Origin: Girardinichthys multiradiatus
Taxonomy: Eukaryota > Chordata > Actinopteri > Cyprinodontiformes > Goodeidae
DNA: 64,000 bases
Direction of reading: 5' to 3'
NCBI RefSeq assembly: GCF_021462225.1
Contig: NC_061794.1
Span: 20,945,284 to 21,009,283, forward strand
In this document: positions 47,184-64,000 of the stretch, piece after piece
Numbering within the stretch: the stretch's first letter is position 1
Layout of the letters: each line of letters begins with the position of its first letter
Translations under genes and position numbers: made by a program
The notes under the pieces: model-generated
Told to the model about the DNA's origin: nothing
Database searches by the model: none
The model's input: the letters and a program-made list of their open reading frames with translations, nothing else

Positions 47184-47247
47184 TGCGCATGCTGCCATAC
47201 TATTGGTTCTCCCAATTCCATGTGTTACGTCAGCGTCATCCTATTGG
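47184..47247 (+). promoter_or_regulatory. Likely SRM core promoter elements
   Basis: Within 185 bases of the SRM start codon are two inverted CCAAT boxes (ATTGG at 47202-47206 and 47243-47247, 41 bases apart), a CRE-like TTACGTCA (47225-47232) between them, and an NRF1-like TGCGCATGC (47184-47192). No TATA box is obvious. Such sets are usual for housekeeping genes. Transcription start not located. Confidence 0.5.
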
Positions 47248-47365
47248 TCAAACTGTAAGGCAGCAAGTTTAGATTGTCGGGAAATGGCTGTGTAGTCGTA
47301 AATTGCTCACGTTGCTGCTCTTCCACTCGCGTTAGTGTTACTACCTGTGGCTGTGGACAGCTGCC

Positions 47366-53216
<5,851 letters not shown>

Positions 53217-54204
53217 CCTGAAACAGGACATCCTCCTCCTCTGCTGGGCCCTCAGAACACATGTAAAAACAAATAATAACCTTGTTCCATGACTTTCCCA
53301 CATCTTCATCATAAAAGTCAATGTCACCCAAGAGAAATCATCTGGTGGGAACCTGCTGGATTTACTACCCTGTCAGTGTTCCTCTCCTTCAGTCTTACAA
53401 ACTCTTTGTGTTTTTTTTTTTTTACTTTGGTTAATTTACTCCGGTTACCAATAAGTTTTTTTTTTTAAAGCATTTTAATGGGCTGGACTGACTGGAAGAT
53501 CATTGTGATAAAATCCTGACCTCATTCTCCAACAGTACACTGTCTGACTCGGTATGTTACATAACATGTTGATATATAATCTGTGTACGTTGGATGCACA
53601 TCTGTTTTTCATGTTTTTCATATATTTCTTTTTCTTGTGTTCATTTAAAAATATGCAGCATCCATATATCACAACTGTGCATTCAGGCAACTCATCACTC
53701 AGTAACACAATAAACCTATAGTGCCTGATATTAGTGCTGTGTTATGGAAAGAAAACATTGTAGCGTCCTACACTGAAACTGTAGGGCCAGTGTTTAGAAA
53801 ATTTAAGATAAATTACAACTTAATGATGCGTAGCTTTGAACATCAGTTATAAAAGCTTTCCGTTATGCTAGAAAAGAAAGTATGTGATGGAGATTTAATG
53901 AAAGAAATAGACACCTTTTAAAACTAAATTCATTGTGCAAATTTATCTTGCAGACTTTAGTATTTTACTTGATAGGTTGGCTGCTTTCATAGTGAACCTG
54001 TAATCCCACTGCAAGATGCTGATAATCTCCATGTGGAAATCTTTCTGTTGAGCTGTGGAGTTGTATATGCGTAATTAATTTGTTTTTATAAGGGTTATGA
54101 ACTGTAATAAATTAGTAACACAAACTTAAATTTGTAGTTTTGATTGTTTCCTAAGGATTTAGTCATTAAAAGGAACATCTGAAGCACCAAGGTTGAGTCT
54201 TTCT
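53217..54204. other. SRM 3' UTR and intergenic DNA
   Basis: Contains the SRM poly(A) signal (53709-53714), T runs near 53411 and 53458, and otherwise AT-rich DNA. No further gene seen. Confidence 0.5.
53709..53714 (+). terminator. Likely SRM poly(A) signal (AATAAA)
   Basis: A canonical AATAAA about 490 bases after the SRM stop codon. Other A/T-rich hexamers exist nearby, so the site actually used is uncertain. Confidence 0.5.
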
Positions 54205-54719
54205 TATGTGCCTGTGCATCTCAATAAAATAGAATATCATTTGGAATTCAGTTCAAAATGTGAATCCTAGATTCATGACAGAGTTGCTGTTTATAATTAT
54301 ATTAATGGAAAGTTGAGTGGAAGAAAAAAAGTGCACTGCCTGTATACTTGTGTTAATCCACTGTTGAATGAGACAAGTCGCAAACGCTGTACTTGGGCTA
54401 AGGAAAAAAAAAGCACTGGACTGGTCCAAAGTCCTTTTTCAGAATAATGGAAATTTTGCATGACTCTTGGAAATAAATGTCTCAGAGTCTGGAGGAAGAG
54501 AGGAGAGGCACAGTGACTACGGTGCTTGATTTATTGTGATGGTTCCACAGACGGTGATGATTTGGAAAGTCTTGACATCTGCTGGTGTTGGTCCACTGTT
54601 TTAGCCATTTAGCCAGAACATTGTAGAGTATTCTCTGCTTCCCTCTGCTGGTAAGATTTATGGAGATGCTGATTTCATTTTTCAGCATAACTCTGCATTT
54701 GCTCACACTGCCAAAAGTA
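54205..54719 (+). mobile_element. Decayed Tc1 relic that hosts another Tc1
   Basis: The left end resembles a common Tc1 start ('gtgcatctcaataaaatag'). Its interior is a plus-strand transposase ghost related in layout to copies A-D (a 'ttcatttttcagcataactc' segment for the second Asp region, then 'gctcacactgccaaaagta'). It is interrupted at a TA by the 54720 element; its right part does not reappear after 55942. Confidence 0.6.
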
Positions 54720-55940
54720 CAGTGCCTTGCGAAAGTACTCGGGCCCCCTTGAACTTTTCAACCTCTTGCCACATTTCAGGCTTCAAACATAAAGACATGA
54801 AATTCAAATTTTTTGTGAAGAATCAACAACAAGTTGGACACAATTGTGAAGCGGAATGAAATTTATTGGATGTGTTAAACTTGTTTAACAAATAAAAAAC
54901 TGAAAAGTGGGGCGTGCAATATTATTCGGCACCCTTGCGTTAATACTTTGTAGCGCCACCCTTTGCTGCAATTACAGCTACAAGCCGCTCGGGTTTTGTC
55001 TCTATCAGTTTTGCACATCGAGAGACTGAAATTCTTGCCCATTCTTCCCTGCAAAACAGCTCAAGCTCAGTGAGGTTGGATGGAGAGCGTTCATGAAAAG
55101 CAGTCTTCAGCTCTTTCCACAGATTCTCGATTGGATTCAGGTCTGGACTTTGACTAGGCCATTCCAACACCTGAATACGTTTATTTGTGAACCATTCCAT
55201 TGTAGATTTGGCTTTATGTTTTGGATCATTGTCTTGTTGGAAGATAAATCTCCGTCCCAGTCTCAGGTCTCTTGCAGACTCCAACAGGTTTTCTTCCAGA
55301 ATGGTCCTTATTTGGCTCCATCCATCTTCCCATCAATTTTGACCATCTTCCCTGTCCCTGCTGACGAAAAGCAGGCCCAAACCATGATGCTGCCACCACC
55401 ATGTTTGACAGTGGGGATGGTGTGTTCAGGGACGGCCGGGTCTTGTTAGATTTGCAGTGGTCTGATACTCCTTCCATTTCAATATGATTGCTTGCACAGT
55501 GCTCCTTGGGATGTTTAAAGCTTGGGAAATATTTTTGTATTCAAATCCGGCTTTAAACTTCTCCACAACAGTATCTCGGACCTGCTTGGTGTGTTCCTTG
55601 GTCTTCATGATGCTCTCTGCGCTTTCAACAGAACCCTGAGACTATCACAGAGCAGGTGCATTTATACGGAGACTTGATTACACACAGGTGGATTCTATTA
55701 ATCATCATCAGTCATTTGGGACAACATTGGATCATTCAGAGATCATCACTGAACTTCTGGAGTGAGTTTGCTGCACTGAAAGTAAAGGGGCCGAATAATA
55801 TTGCACACCCCACTTTTCAGGTTTTATTTGTTAAAAAAGTTTGACACATTCAATAAATTTCATTCCACTTCATGATTGTACCCCACTTGTTGTTGATTCT
55901 TCACAAAAAATTTGAATTTCATGTCTTTATGTTTGAAGCC
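54720..55940 (-). mobile_element. Tc1-like element (second DD34E family), right end truncated
   Basis: The left end CAGTGCCTTGCGAAAGTACT follows TA. A long TIR is repeated inverted at 55830-55940 but stops about 60 bases short of its tip, where a 46-base palindrome begins. It carries a deleted transposase. Confidence 0.8.
54940..55608 (-). pseudogene. Tc1 transposase with internal deletion
   Basis: From MKTKEHTKQVRDTVVEKF (ATG at 55608) an N-terminal DNA-binding domain runs to LTRPGRP. It then jumps into [13 protein letters not shown] sequence, so the linker and first catalytic Asp region are missing. The C-terminal half keeps QQDNDPKH and SPDLNPIENLW, with 34 residues between Asp and Glu, and the end AVIAAKGGATKY. 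Two frames are used (55226-55477 and 54940-55284). Non-functional. Confidence 0.85.
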
Positions 55941-55986
55941 TGTACATTCAGTGCTTGGTCTGGACAGACCAAACACTGAATGTACA
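55941..55986. repeat. 46-base near-perfect palindrome
   Basis: The sequence from TGTACATTCAGTG to its mirror CACTGAATGTACA is self-complementary except for two mismatched pairs around the centre. It starts exactly where the truncated Tc1 TIR stops. Confidence 0.8.
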
Positions 55987-56871
55987 TATCACTTTTTATT
56001 ATTTGTCCTATGTAATCACATTTTCTAAGAAAATTGGGACTATATTAGCTGTCTGCCACAATCATGAAAATCAAATTCTAAGATTTTTTTGTAGAGTTTT
56101 CCCTTGGTAAAAAGTTATTCACAAAGCACCTTAAGCCTTTGGAAAGCTCCTAAGGTGAAAAACTGTTAAGAGTAGCAAGAAGGAGTGAGCCTGAGAGTGT
56201 CACAAACAGAGAAGATGGTGGAAAGACAGAGACAGGAGAGCTATTCTCTGTTCAATTAGCAACAATGACTTAATAAAATGATACTAGCTTCGTGCAGGGA
56301 CCCATCTCCTAAACAGCTGAGTATATGAGCACATAAACGTTTATAGCAGTCATACAATTATTAATAAAGAGATAAGATCAACTTTATCATAACCCTATGG
56401 CAAAATTAAATAGTTTCAGCAGCAGGACAGTAAGGTAATTTTAGGAAGTTTAAATAAATAATAGAAATAATAACCATGAATAAAAAGTGAAAATATTTAC
56501 AAACACTGTAGTACAGAAGAATAAAAAAATTAATGTACATAGTGTAAAATGCTTTCAAAATTAAACATTTGAAAAACATAAAAAAAAAAAAAATAGATAT
56601 ACATAAATATTAACTTTAGACAAGATTGATCTTGTCATTGATCTGCTCGGTAATGTGCTCCCAAGTCTGCCTCTTAGTTATCTTTCAACACTCCTCTATT
56701 CTCCTCCACGAGCTGGGCCAAAAGCAGGCACTGTTCCTCTGTCCAGTTCGGTTTTCTTAACCTTTTTTATTCATTTTGTTGTGAACATTTTGCCAAATCA
56801 AACCTCTTTAATATGCAAACACAATCACAGTAAAATGCTTGAAAGGTGAGTGTCCACATTCATATCAAATA
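55987..56871. other. Gene-free AT-rich stretch
   Basis: Contains a LINE-tail-like segment near 56382-56415 ('gataagatcaactttatcat') and A runs near 56580. No gene supported. Confidence 0.4.
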
Positions 56872-58258
56872 CAGGTCCTTCTCAAAATATTAGCATATTG
56901 TGATAAAGTTCATTTTTTTCCATAATGTCATGATGAAAATTTAATATTCATATATTTTAGATTCATTGCACACTAACTGAAATATTTCAGGTCTTTTATT
57001 GTCTTAATACGGATGATTTTGGCATACAGCTCATGAAAACCCAAAATTCCTATCTCACAAAATTAGCATATTTCATCCGACCAATAAAAGAAAAGTATTT
57101 TTAATACAAAAAACGTCAACCTTCAAATAATCATGTACGGTTATGCACTCAATACTTGGTCGGGAATCCTTTTGCAGAAATGGCTGCTTCAATGCGGCGT
57201 GGCATGGAGGCAATCAGCCTGTGGCACTGCTGAGGTCTTATGGAGGCCCAGGATGCTTCGATAGCGGCCTTTAGCTCATCCAGAGTGTTGGGTCTTGAGT
57301 CTCTCAACGTTCTCTTCACAATATCCCACAGATTCTCTATGGGGTTCAGGTCAGGAGAGTTGGCAGGCCAATTGAGCACAGTGATACCATGGTCAGTAAA
57401 CCATTTACCAGTGGTTTTGGCACTGTGAGCAGGTGCCAGGTCGTGCTAAAAAATGAAATCTTCATCTCCATAAAGCTTTTCAGCAGATGGAAGCATGAAG
57501 TGCTCCAAAATCTCCTGATAGCTAGCTGCATTGACCCTGCCCTTGATAAAACACAGTGGACCAACACCAGCAGCTGACACGGCACCCCAGACCATCACTG
57601 ACTGTGGGTACTTGACACTGGACTTCTGGCATTTTGGCATTTCCTTCTCCCCAGTCTTCCTCCAGACTCAGTCCACTGCTTCCGCAGGTCCCCCAAGGTC
57701 TGGAATCGGCCCTTCTCCACAATCTTCCTCAGGGTCCGGTCATCTCTTCTCGTTGTGCAGTGTTTTCTGCCACACTTTTTCCTTCCCACAGACTTCCCAC
57801 TGAGGTGCCTTGATACAGCACTCTGGGAACAACCTATTCGTTCAGAAACTTCTTTCTGTGTCTTACCCTCTTGCTTGAGGGTGTCAATAGTGGCCTTCTG
57901 GACAGCAGTCAGGTCGGCAGTCTTACCCATGATTGGGGTTTTGAGTGATGAACCAGGCTGGGAGTTTTAAAGGCCTCAGGAATCTTTTGCAGGTGTTTAG
58001 AGTTAACTCGTTGATTCAGATGATTAGGTTCATAGCTCGTTTAGAGACCCTTTTAATGATATGCTAATTTTGTGAGATAGGAATTTTGGGTTTTCATGAG
58101 CTGTATGCCAAAATCATCCATATTAAGACAATAAAAGACCTGAAATATTTCAGTTAGTGTGCAATGAATCTAAAATATATGAATGTTAAATTTTCATCAT
58201 GACATTATGGAAAATAATGAACTTCATCACAATATGCAAATTTTTTGAGAAGGACCTG
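56872..58258 (-). mobile_element. Tc1-like transposon copy D, internally deleted (1387 bp)
   Basis: Both ends and TA flanks (56870-56871 and 58259-58260) are intact. The length difference from copies A and B (1610) is one deletion of 223 bases in the transposase between two copies of TCCAGACTC. Family membership is unambiguous from the TIRs. Confidence 0.95.
57149..57930 (-). pseudogene. Tc1 transposase of copy D, deleted and frameshifted
   Basis: From the ATG at 57930 the frame matches copy A through KQWTES (~88 residues), then jumps across the 223-base deletion into out-of-frame sequence (GGRLGRRKCQ). The missing part includes the first catalytic Asp (D148). The C-terminal piece with D238 and E273 remains in other frames (57149-57640), with a stop (TAG) in place of the Gln codon before the HDLAPAH segment. 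Confidence 0.9.
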
Positions 58259-58689
58259 TAGATGAAGTACTAAAATGACCAGCATGGCAAGTAAATATAA
58301 CCATAAGCAAATCAAAATAATGATGAGCATGTAAATAGGGTACATTCAAACATTTTTAGCCTGTGTGGCAATTTAATTTAGTGAATTTTCACCATCACTT
58401 AAAAATGTCTAAATCCAGTTTAAATTCTATGATCGATTAATTTCTCTCCACTGATTACTAGGAGTGCATTTGTTTATTTTCTTTTGTAACAACCAATCAC
58501 AGCTCTTAGGAGATAGCATCTCACCTAGCATTGGGGTCAACCACACCTCCTTACTGAGATGAAAGTCTCTGTCTCCTCCTTGCTCAGAGTTCCTCTCGGC
58601 AGCTAGCTGAATCACTCTTAAGCTAAGACTCCTTGCCAGGAATTTTTAGGCTAAGTTAGGAGCTCTCTGAGAGTCTTTGTGAAACATAT
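58259..58689. other. Gene-free stretch
   Basis: No recognisable exon, RNA gene or transposon end. Confidence 0.4.
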
Positions 58690-59375
58690 CACTCAATGCT
58701 CAGATATAGACAACAGGCTGTGTACCGAGAGCTGGAGGCCTGCTTGTTAGTATGGTGTGGGAACCGTCATCTAATCTTAAATGTGAACAAAACAAAGGGA
58801 ATAGTTTCAGGAGAAACAGGAATATGTCAAACACTATTTCCATCATGGGAGAATAAGTGATTGTGGAGGATTAATCTCTCTTTTTCACCTGGACAAAACA
58901 CTAGACTGGAGGCATAACAGGGAAGCTCTACAATAAGGGAGCTCCTACACTTAGAGTACTCCTTGGGGAAGCTTCGATCCTTCAGTTTTTAGCAAGATGC
59001 TGCATATTTTCTATAAGCCTGTTTTGGAGAGTGTAATGCGTTCTGCCGTCATCTGTTAGGGTAGCAGCATCGGAGTCAAAACTTAAAAAAGATTAACAAG
59101 CTGATAAATAAGGCTGGTTCTGTTATAAAGACTGCTCTGGAACATTTGGGGATGATCATGCTTAATAAAATTAATTAATAAAAGAAGATAATAGACACCA
59201 TGAGCATCCTCTTCATAAAACTCATACAACAGTGTCGTTAGTCAGAAGATTTTTCAGATCTGATGTAATACTGACCGTAAAAGGAGATCCTTCCTGCCCA
59301 CAGCCATCATCATCTACAGTAACTCTTGTTTAACTTGAGGTAACATTTATTTTCCGACTGGAATGAATAAAATAT
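58690..59375 (+). pseudogene. Decayed LINE reverse-transcriptase C-terminal fragment
   Basis: Plus-strand words in several frames recall the post-RT region of a CR1/L2-type LINE: near 58766 a segment reads like RHLILNVNKTK, near 58908 LDWRHNR, and near 59000 MLHIFYKPVLESVM. Stops and indels are common. A terminal 'gaatgaataaaatatttt' marks the likely 3' end. Old dead copy. Confidence 0.6.
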
Positions 59376-61688
59376 TTTTTAAATAAAATGTGTTGCTGTC
59401 AAAACAAATTAGCAATATGCACGTTTCCTTTTTAGAAAGGAATTTGTCAAAAGAATTAAGCTTTATATAATATTCTTATTTACTGAGACGCAGCTGTTAA
59501 TCTGTAGATTTTGCTGCTTTGGTTTTATGTTGCAGCAACATTTAAACTTGTTCTGAATATTCAGCTGCCAGAAGGTGGCGTCTTTGAATCTGTTCTGGAT
59601 AAATCTGCTGCAGCTCCCTTGGTGGTTAAAATAACACATACTGAAACTTTTGGTTTGCCATCCTAAAATGATTTGACTTTGTTTGAAAAGGCCCTGGGCA
59701 ACATTAAATTGCTCTTTGCTTTGATGGTGTCAGGTGTGATTGTAACACAGTTGCTCAGTTACCTTAACCTCAGTGACAGCTGTGGAAGATTTCAGCCTTC
59801 ACTAGTTTTTCTATTAAAATGTGACCAAGCTGAAACAGTACATTATTTCCGTGCTCCTTTATAAGAGTGCTTCGATTGTTGCCTTCTCAGATGTATAATC
59901 ACAAATACAGTTGATTGTGTGGTGATTCTCCATTCTGCTTTCTCCCAATGTGACTTTTGAAATAGTACTTTATTCGATGTTTTTATTTGAAATATTTTTA
60001 AGAAAAAGTTGGAGAACTCCTCCATTTATTTTATTTAGCAGTGCATCTCGATGGACGCTTGCAGACTCACCTGGATAAAAAAAAAAACATAAGGATGAAC
60101 TTTGCGCTCTTCAGTAATCCGCTACAAAAAGTCGAGTAGATGTGGCGCAAGGAGTTCATTTTGCAAAAATAGAAGCATCAATCCAATTAATGCTATCTGG
60201 GAGCACCTATAGCCATCATCTTACTGACGTCTTTTCACTGTTTGAAGTCTTTTCCGAGCTTAACTCCACATTTCCTAAAGGCAGCGAGTCGTTGTGGCTT
60301 CTTCAAACACACTGAATTGTCAATACTATACCCGTTTCGATAAGTCAGCTAATATTTCTACAGGGCTCCAGGGAGGGTTCAGATCAGAGGAAAATACTCC
60401 CCAAAAACTGTTGTGAAAGCATGAACATTTCAAACAAGGCTCTCTGTAACACAAGCAGTCCATGCTCTCTGCTGGGGGCACTCCAGCAAGTCCTGCAAAC
60501 GCTGTTAATTGTGTTTCTTTTTCTTTGACAAGTCTCTGAGACAGATGCCAGCTTCTCATTCACATAAAACATATCCCCAGATTAGAACCCACCTGATACT
60601 TTATGGTTTAATTTGCTTTACACAATCAGTTCTAGTGAGTTTTCTTTGTACATCATGGTATAAAACTAAATATATTTTAATCAGTTAGCTACTTGAAGAT
60701 ATATAGTTTAAAATGACAATGTTATTACTATAGAAAGAAAGCTTGTGTTAAGAAATTTGGAGCGAGCCATAGGTCTGGAGACTCATAAGCAAACAAAGCC
60801 AAGATTTACTGTCTTGTAGAACACATAATAGTATGTAGTTAAAGTTTAGGTCAATATTTTAGGTACATTTACTGTGGAAACTAAGCTTTAAAGGTTTTGA
60901 ACCCTTGGAATAACTGACTTTTCAAACCTAGATCATCCATCCATCCATTTAGTCTATTCTTGTAGGGTTGTGGGGGGCTGGTGCTTATCTCCAGCTGTAA
61001 CCTTTAGAACAATGGTTATCAACATTTTTCCAATAAATACCACCCCACCAAACACTTAATGATCTACAAATACTACCGCATTGTCAATACATTTAAAAAT
61101 AGCACTTCAACAGAGTCTGACTTTTTCTGTTCATTATGTGTTGTTACCAAAAAGAAAGGCATTTCTTTTATATTTGCACTGTGGGTCCAAAGTAAAAATG
61201 TCCAAGTTAAAAAATAAAAACAAATAGGCATCAGATTTCCAAGAGGAAAAAGGTTTCTCACCTTGGTTTTGTGGCACCTATGGTTGCAACCACAGCACCT
61301 ATACGACAAACTTAAAAACTAATTATTTCTTGACCCTAAAAGCTGGGTTTATGCTGTTTTTATAGAAATTTATTAGTTTAGGCCAGTTGGACTAAAAACC
61401 TGGGACCCAGTTTGTTGGGTTAGAGAAGAGTCTGCTAGAGCCTCGTCTTTCTACAAAAAACGCCATTTTGAAATATATCAGACATTACTTCTTCCTGAGG
61501 ATGAAATAAGAAATGGTAAGATGGTAAAATTATGCTGTATTGTAATTTCAGTGGGCTCTGTTTCTGACTTTATTATTAGAGCACGTTTGTTTACTTAGTA
61601 GCTAGCAAAAAGTATCTAGCAAAAGGTTTTGTTAGTTATGCTCAACAGTCACACTTTGACCCAAAAGGTTGCCCATTAAGTCAGTATA
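59376..61688. other. Gene-free AT-rich stretch
   Basis: Contains a LINE/SINE 3'-end-like segment at about 60936-60995 ('catccatccatttagtctat' then 'gggggctggtgcttatct'). Open frames (for example 60326-60559 minus) have no recognisable domain. No gene supported. Confidence 0.4.
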
Positions 61689-62895
61689 CACTCACCGGCT
61701 ACTTTATTAGGTACACCTTGCTACTACCAGGTTGGACCCCCTTTTGCCTTCAGAACTGCCTTAATCCTTCATGGCTTAGATTCAACAAGATACTGGAAAC
61801 AATCCTGTAAGAGTTTGGTCCATATTGACATGATAGCATCACATAGATGCTGCAGATTTGTCAGCCACATCCATGATGTGAATCTCCCGTTCCACCACAT
61901 CCCAAAGGTGCTCTATTGGATTGAGATCTGGTGACTGTGGAGGCCATTTGAGTCCAGTGAACTCATTCTCATGTTCAAGAAACCAGTCTGAGATGATACG
62001 TACTTTATGACATGGCGCGTTATCCTGCTGGAAGTAACCATCAGTAGATGGGTACACTGTGGTCATAAAGGGATGGACATGGTCAGCAACAATACTCAGG
62101 TAGGCTGTGGCGTTGACACGATGCTCAATTTGTACTAAGGGGCCCAAAGTGTGCCAATAAAATATCCCCCACAACATTACACCACCACCACCAGCCTGAA
62201 CCATTGATACAAGGCAGGATGGATCCATGCTTTCATGTTGTTGACGCCAAATTTTGACCCTACCATCCCGAATGTCGCAGCAGAAATTGAGACGCAACGT
62301 TTTTTCAATCTTCTATTGTCCAATTTTGGTGAGCCTGTGTGAATTGTAGCCTCGGTTTCCTGTTCTTAGCTGACAGGAGTGGCACCCGGTGTGGTCTTCT
62401 GCTGCTGTAGCCCATCCGCCTCAAGGTTTGACGTGTTGTGCATTCAGAGATGCTCTTCTGCATGCCTTGGTTGTAACGAGTAGTTATTTGAGTTACTGTT
62501 GCCTTTCTATCAGCTCGAACCAGTCTGGCCATTCTCCTCTGACCTCTGGCATCAACAAGGCATTTGCGCCCACAGAACTGCCGCTGACTGGATATTTTCT
62601 CTTTATCGGACCATTCTCTGTAAACCCTAGAGATGGTAGCGAGTGAAAATCCCAGTAGATCAGCAGTTTCTGAAATACTCAGACCAGCCCGTATGGCACC
62701 AACAACCATGCCACGTTCAAAGTCACTTAAATCACCTTTCTTCCTCATTCTGATGCTCGGTTTGAACTACAGGAGATCGTCTTGACCATGTCTACATGCC
62801 TAAATGCATTGAGTTGCTGCCATGTGATTAGCTGATTAGAAATTTGCGTTAACGAGCAGTTGAACAGGTGTACCTAATAAAGTGGCTGGTGAGTG
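61689..62895 (-). mobile_element. Tc1-like DD36E-type transposon, both ends intact (1207 bp)
   Basis: Left end CACTCACCGGCTACTTTATT and right end inverted (…AAAGTGGCTGGTGAGTG) are flanked by TA (61687-61688 and 62896-62897). The TIRs are short (about 30 bases), unlike copies A-D. It encloses a disrupted transposase. The same ends in decayed form bound 17277-18001. Confidence 0.9.
61839..62748 (-). pseudogene. Transposase of the DD36E-type Tc1 element, disrupted
   Basis: The ATG at 62748 opens a 147-codon frame: a helix-turn-helix region (ISETADLLGFSLATISRVY) and a second HTH to QNWTIED, then TGA where Trp is expected. The adjacent segment reads KNVASQFLLRHS, so the residues normally holding the first catalytic Asp (DES-type) look deleted. 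An extra G then shifts the frame. The C-terminal frame (61839-62297) keeps the second Asp in QQDNAPCH and the Glu in SPDLNPIEHLW with 36 residues between them. Dead copy of a DD36E-spaced transposase. Confidence 0.85.
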
Positions 62896-64000
62896 TAGAT
62901 AGGCAGTATATAATATAGTGGTAGACATTAAGTAGGATTTTTGTCATTTAAATTGCACTTTGTGAATAAAAGATGTATTAGTCTACGTTGTAGCCTGCTT
63001 GTCAGCCACCGACTCTCAGAGCAACCTTGTAAAGATGAAGCGTGTACAGAAAATAATAAATGGATCATTCACTATAACCAAAATATTTCCACCCACTATT
63101 TAGTAGTCTCGGTGTGGACATTAGCCAGTGTAACTATTTTTGTGGGATCACGAACCAATATTCTGGGACAAGGTGAAAAAGTTTGGGGATGTGAACTATT
63201 TTGCACATTGCTGTGTTTATGAACATTGTTCCTGTTTGAATGCTTCTAATGAAGATAGATACACCAATATGAGCTTCTATTGCTAATAAAGTTAGCATAA
63301 AATATCGGGATAAACATTGTGTTCTCCGGTAAGGAAATTTGCGTTTGGTAGCAATAAATCTCAAAGAACTGTTGGAAAGCCTTTTTATTTCTCCTGAAAT
63401 GGTGCCACATTTGTCATAAAATTGCATTTGTGTGTTGAGCAGTAGAGTTGAGTATATGGGTAGCACCCATAAAAACTTTGCTATATCCTCTTTGCCAGTG
63501 CTTAACAGCTTCATGTAGAGGAAGTGTAATAATGTGGGGCGCCTTTACTGGAAAACAAGTCTTCATGTCATTGTAGGAAATTAAAAGCAGAGAAATATTA
63601 ATTCTGTAACCAGTAGCAATCCCACATCAAGGTACAAGTCCTGACTTCAGAGAAAAACAGAAAGCTAAAAGTAACCACTGGCATTTGTTCTTGCTTTACT
63701 GTTCTTACTTTATTTTATGCTGTAGATTCAGATTGGGCAGGTTCTTAACATATTCGCTGAATCAATGTATTTTAACTACTAATGTTTTTCTTTATGTCGG
63801 TGGGTCTTAATAGTTCTACAGCTTATTTTCTTTATATATTTACATGCTAATCAGGTACCACCAAATAGCTAAACCACCAAAAGGTCTAAAACCTTGGCTT
63901 TAGAGCAAAGTGTTAGACCTTTATTTATTCATGCTTTAACTTGCTCACTGCAAACGCTATTTAGGCTCTACCCGTTATGACCTTTGGGACTTTGGTTTTG
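62896..64000. other. Gene-free AT-rich stretch to the window end
   Basis: Short open frames (62941-63222 plus, 63134-63514 minus) overlap each other on opposite strands and show no domain. Nothing else supported. Confidence 0.4.

Overview
The window is nuclear DNA from a ray-finned fish, almost certainly a teleost. The evidence is split vertebrate genes with GT-AG introns, AT-rich intergenic DNA, and a heavy load of Tc1/mariner elements and LINE relics typical of teleost genomes. The species cannot be read from the sequence.

Three protein genes lie head to tail on the + strand. (1) The 3' end of a contactin-family neural adhesion gene (703-13302, 5' part outside the window): five fibronectin-III exons, then an 8.8 kb intron, then a terminal exon coding the GPI-anchor signal. 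(2) A complete 25-exon EXOSC10 (29476-41215, 891 codons), the nuclear-exosome 3'-5' exonuclease; its DEDD-Y residues fall at 313, 315, 371, 436 and 440. (3) A complete 8-exon SRM (47366-53216, 289 codons), spermidine synthase. Every exon junction was checked for frame and phase. EXOSC10 followed by SRM in the same orientation is also the human 1p36 arrangement; the contactin upstream is a different neighbour from the human one.

The rest is mostly transposon-derived. One long-TIR Tc1 (DD34E) family has four copies: A (9983-11592, open 334-codon transposase), B (24916-26525, two nonsense codons), C (45008-46616, minus strand, inside a LINE, frameshift) and D (56872-58258, minus strand, 223-base deletion at a 9-base microhomology). 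A second Tc1 group with DD36E spacing is at 61689-62895, with an older relative at 17277-18001. There are also a truncated chromodomain Ty3/gypsy element (14266-16113), a LINE with a nested Tc1 (about 42120-46826), TIR-only elements at 7540-7883, 31277-31466 and 50867-52030, and many older Tc1 relics in introns of all three genes. Long AT-rich stretches (13303-14265, 20270-24915, 26526-29201, 59376-61688, 62896-64000) show no gene I can support.

I found no tRNA, rRNA, CRISPR array or clearly new gene system. The most unusual material is the nested transposon record, the contrasting ways the same Tc1 family has been broken, and the transposon-expanded terminal introns of the contactin and SRM genes, each ending in a very short coding exon.
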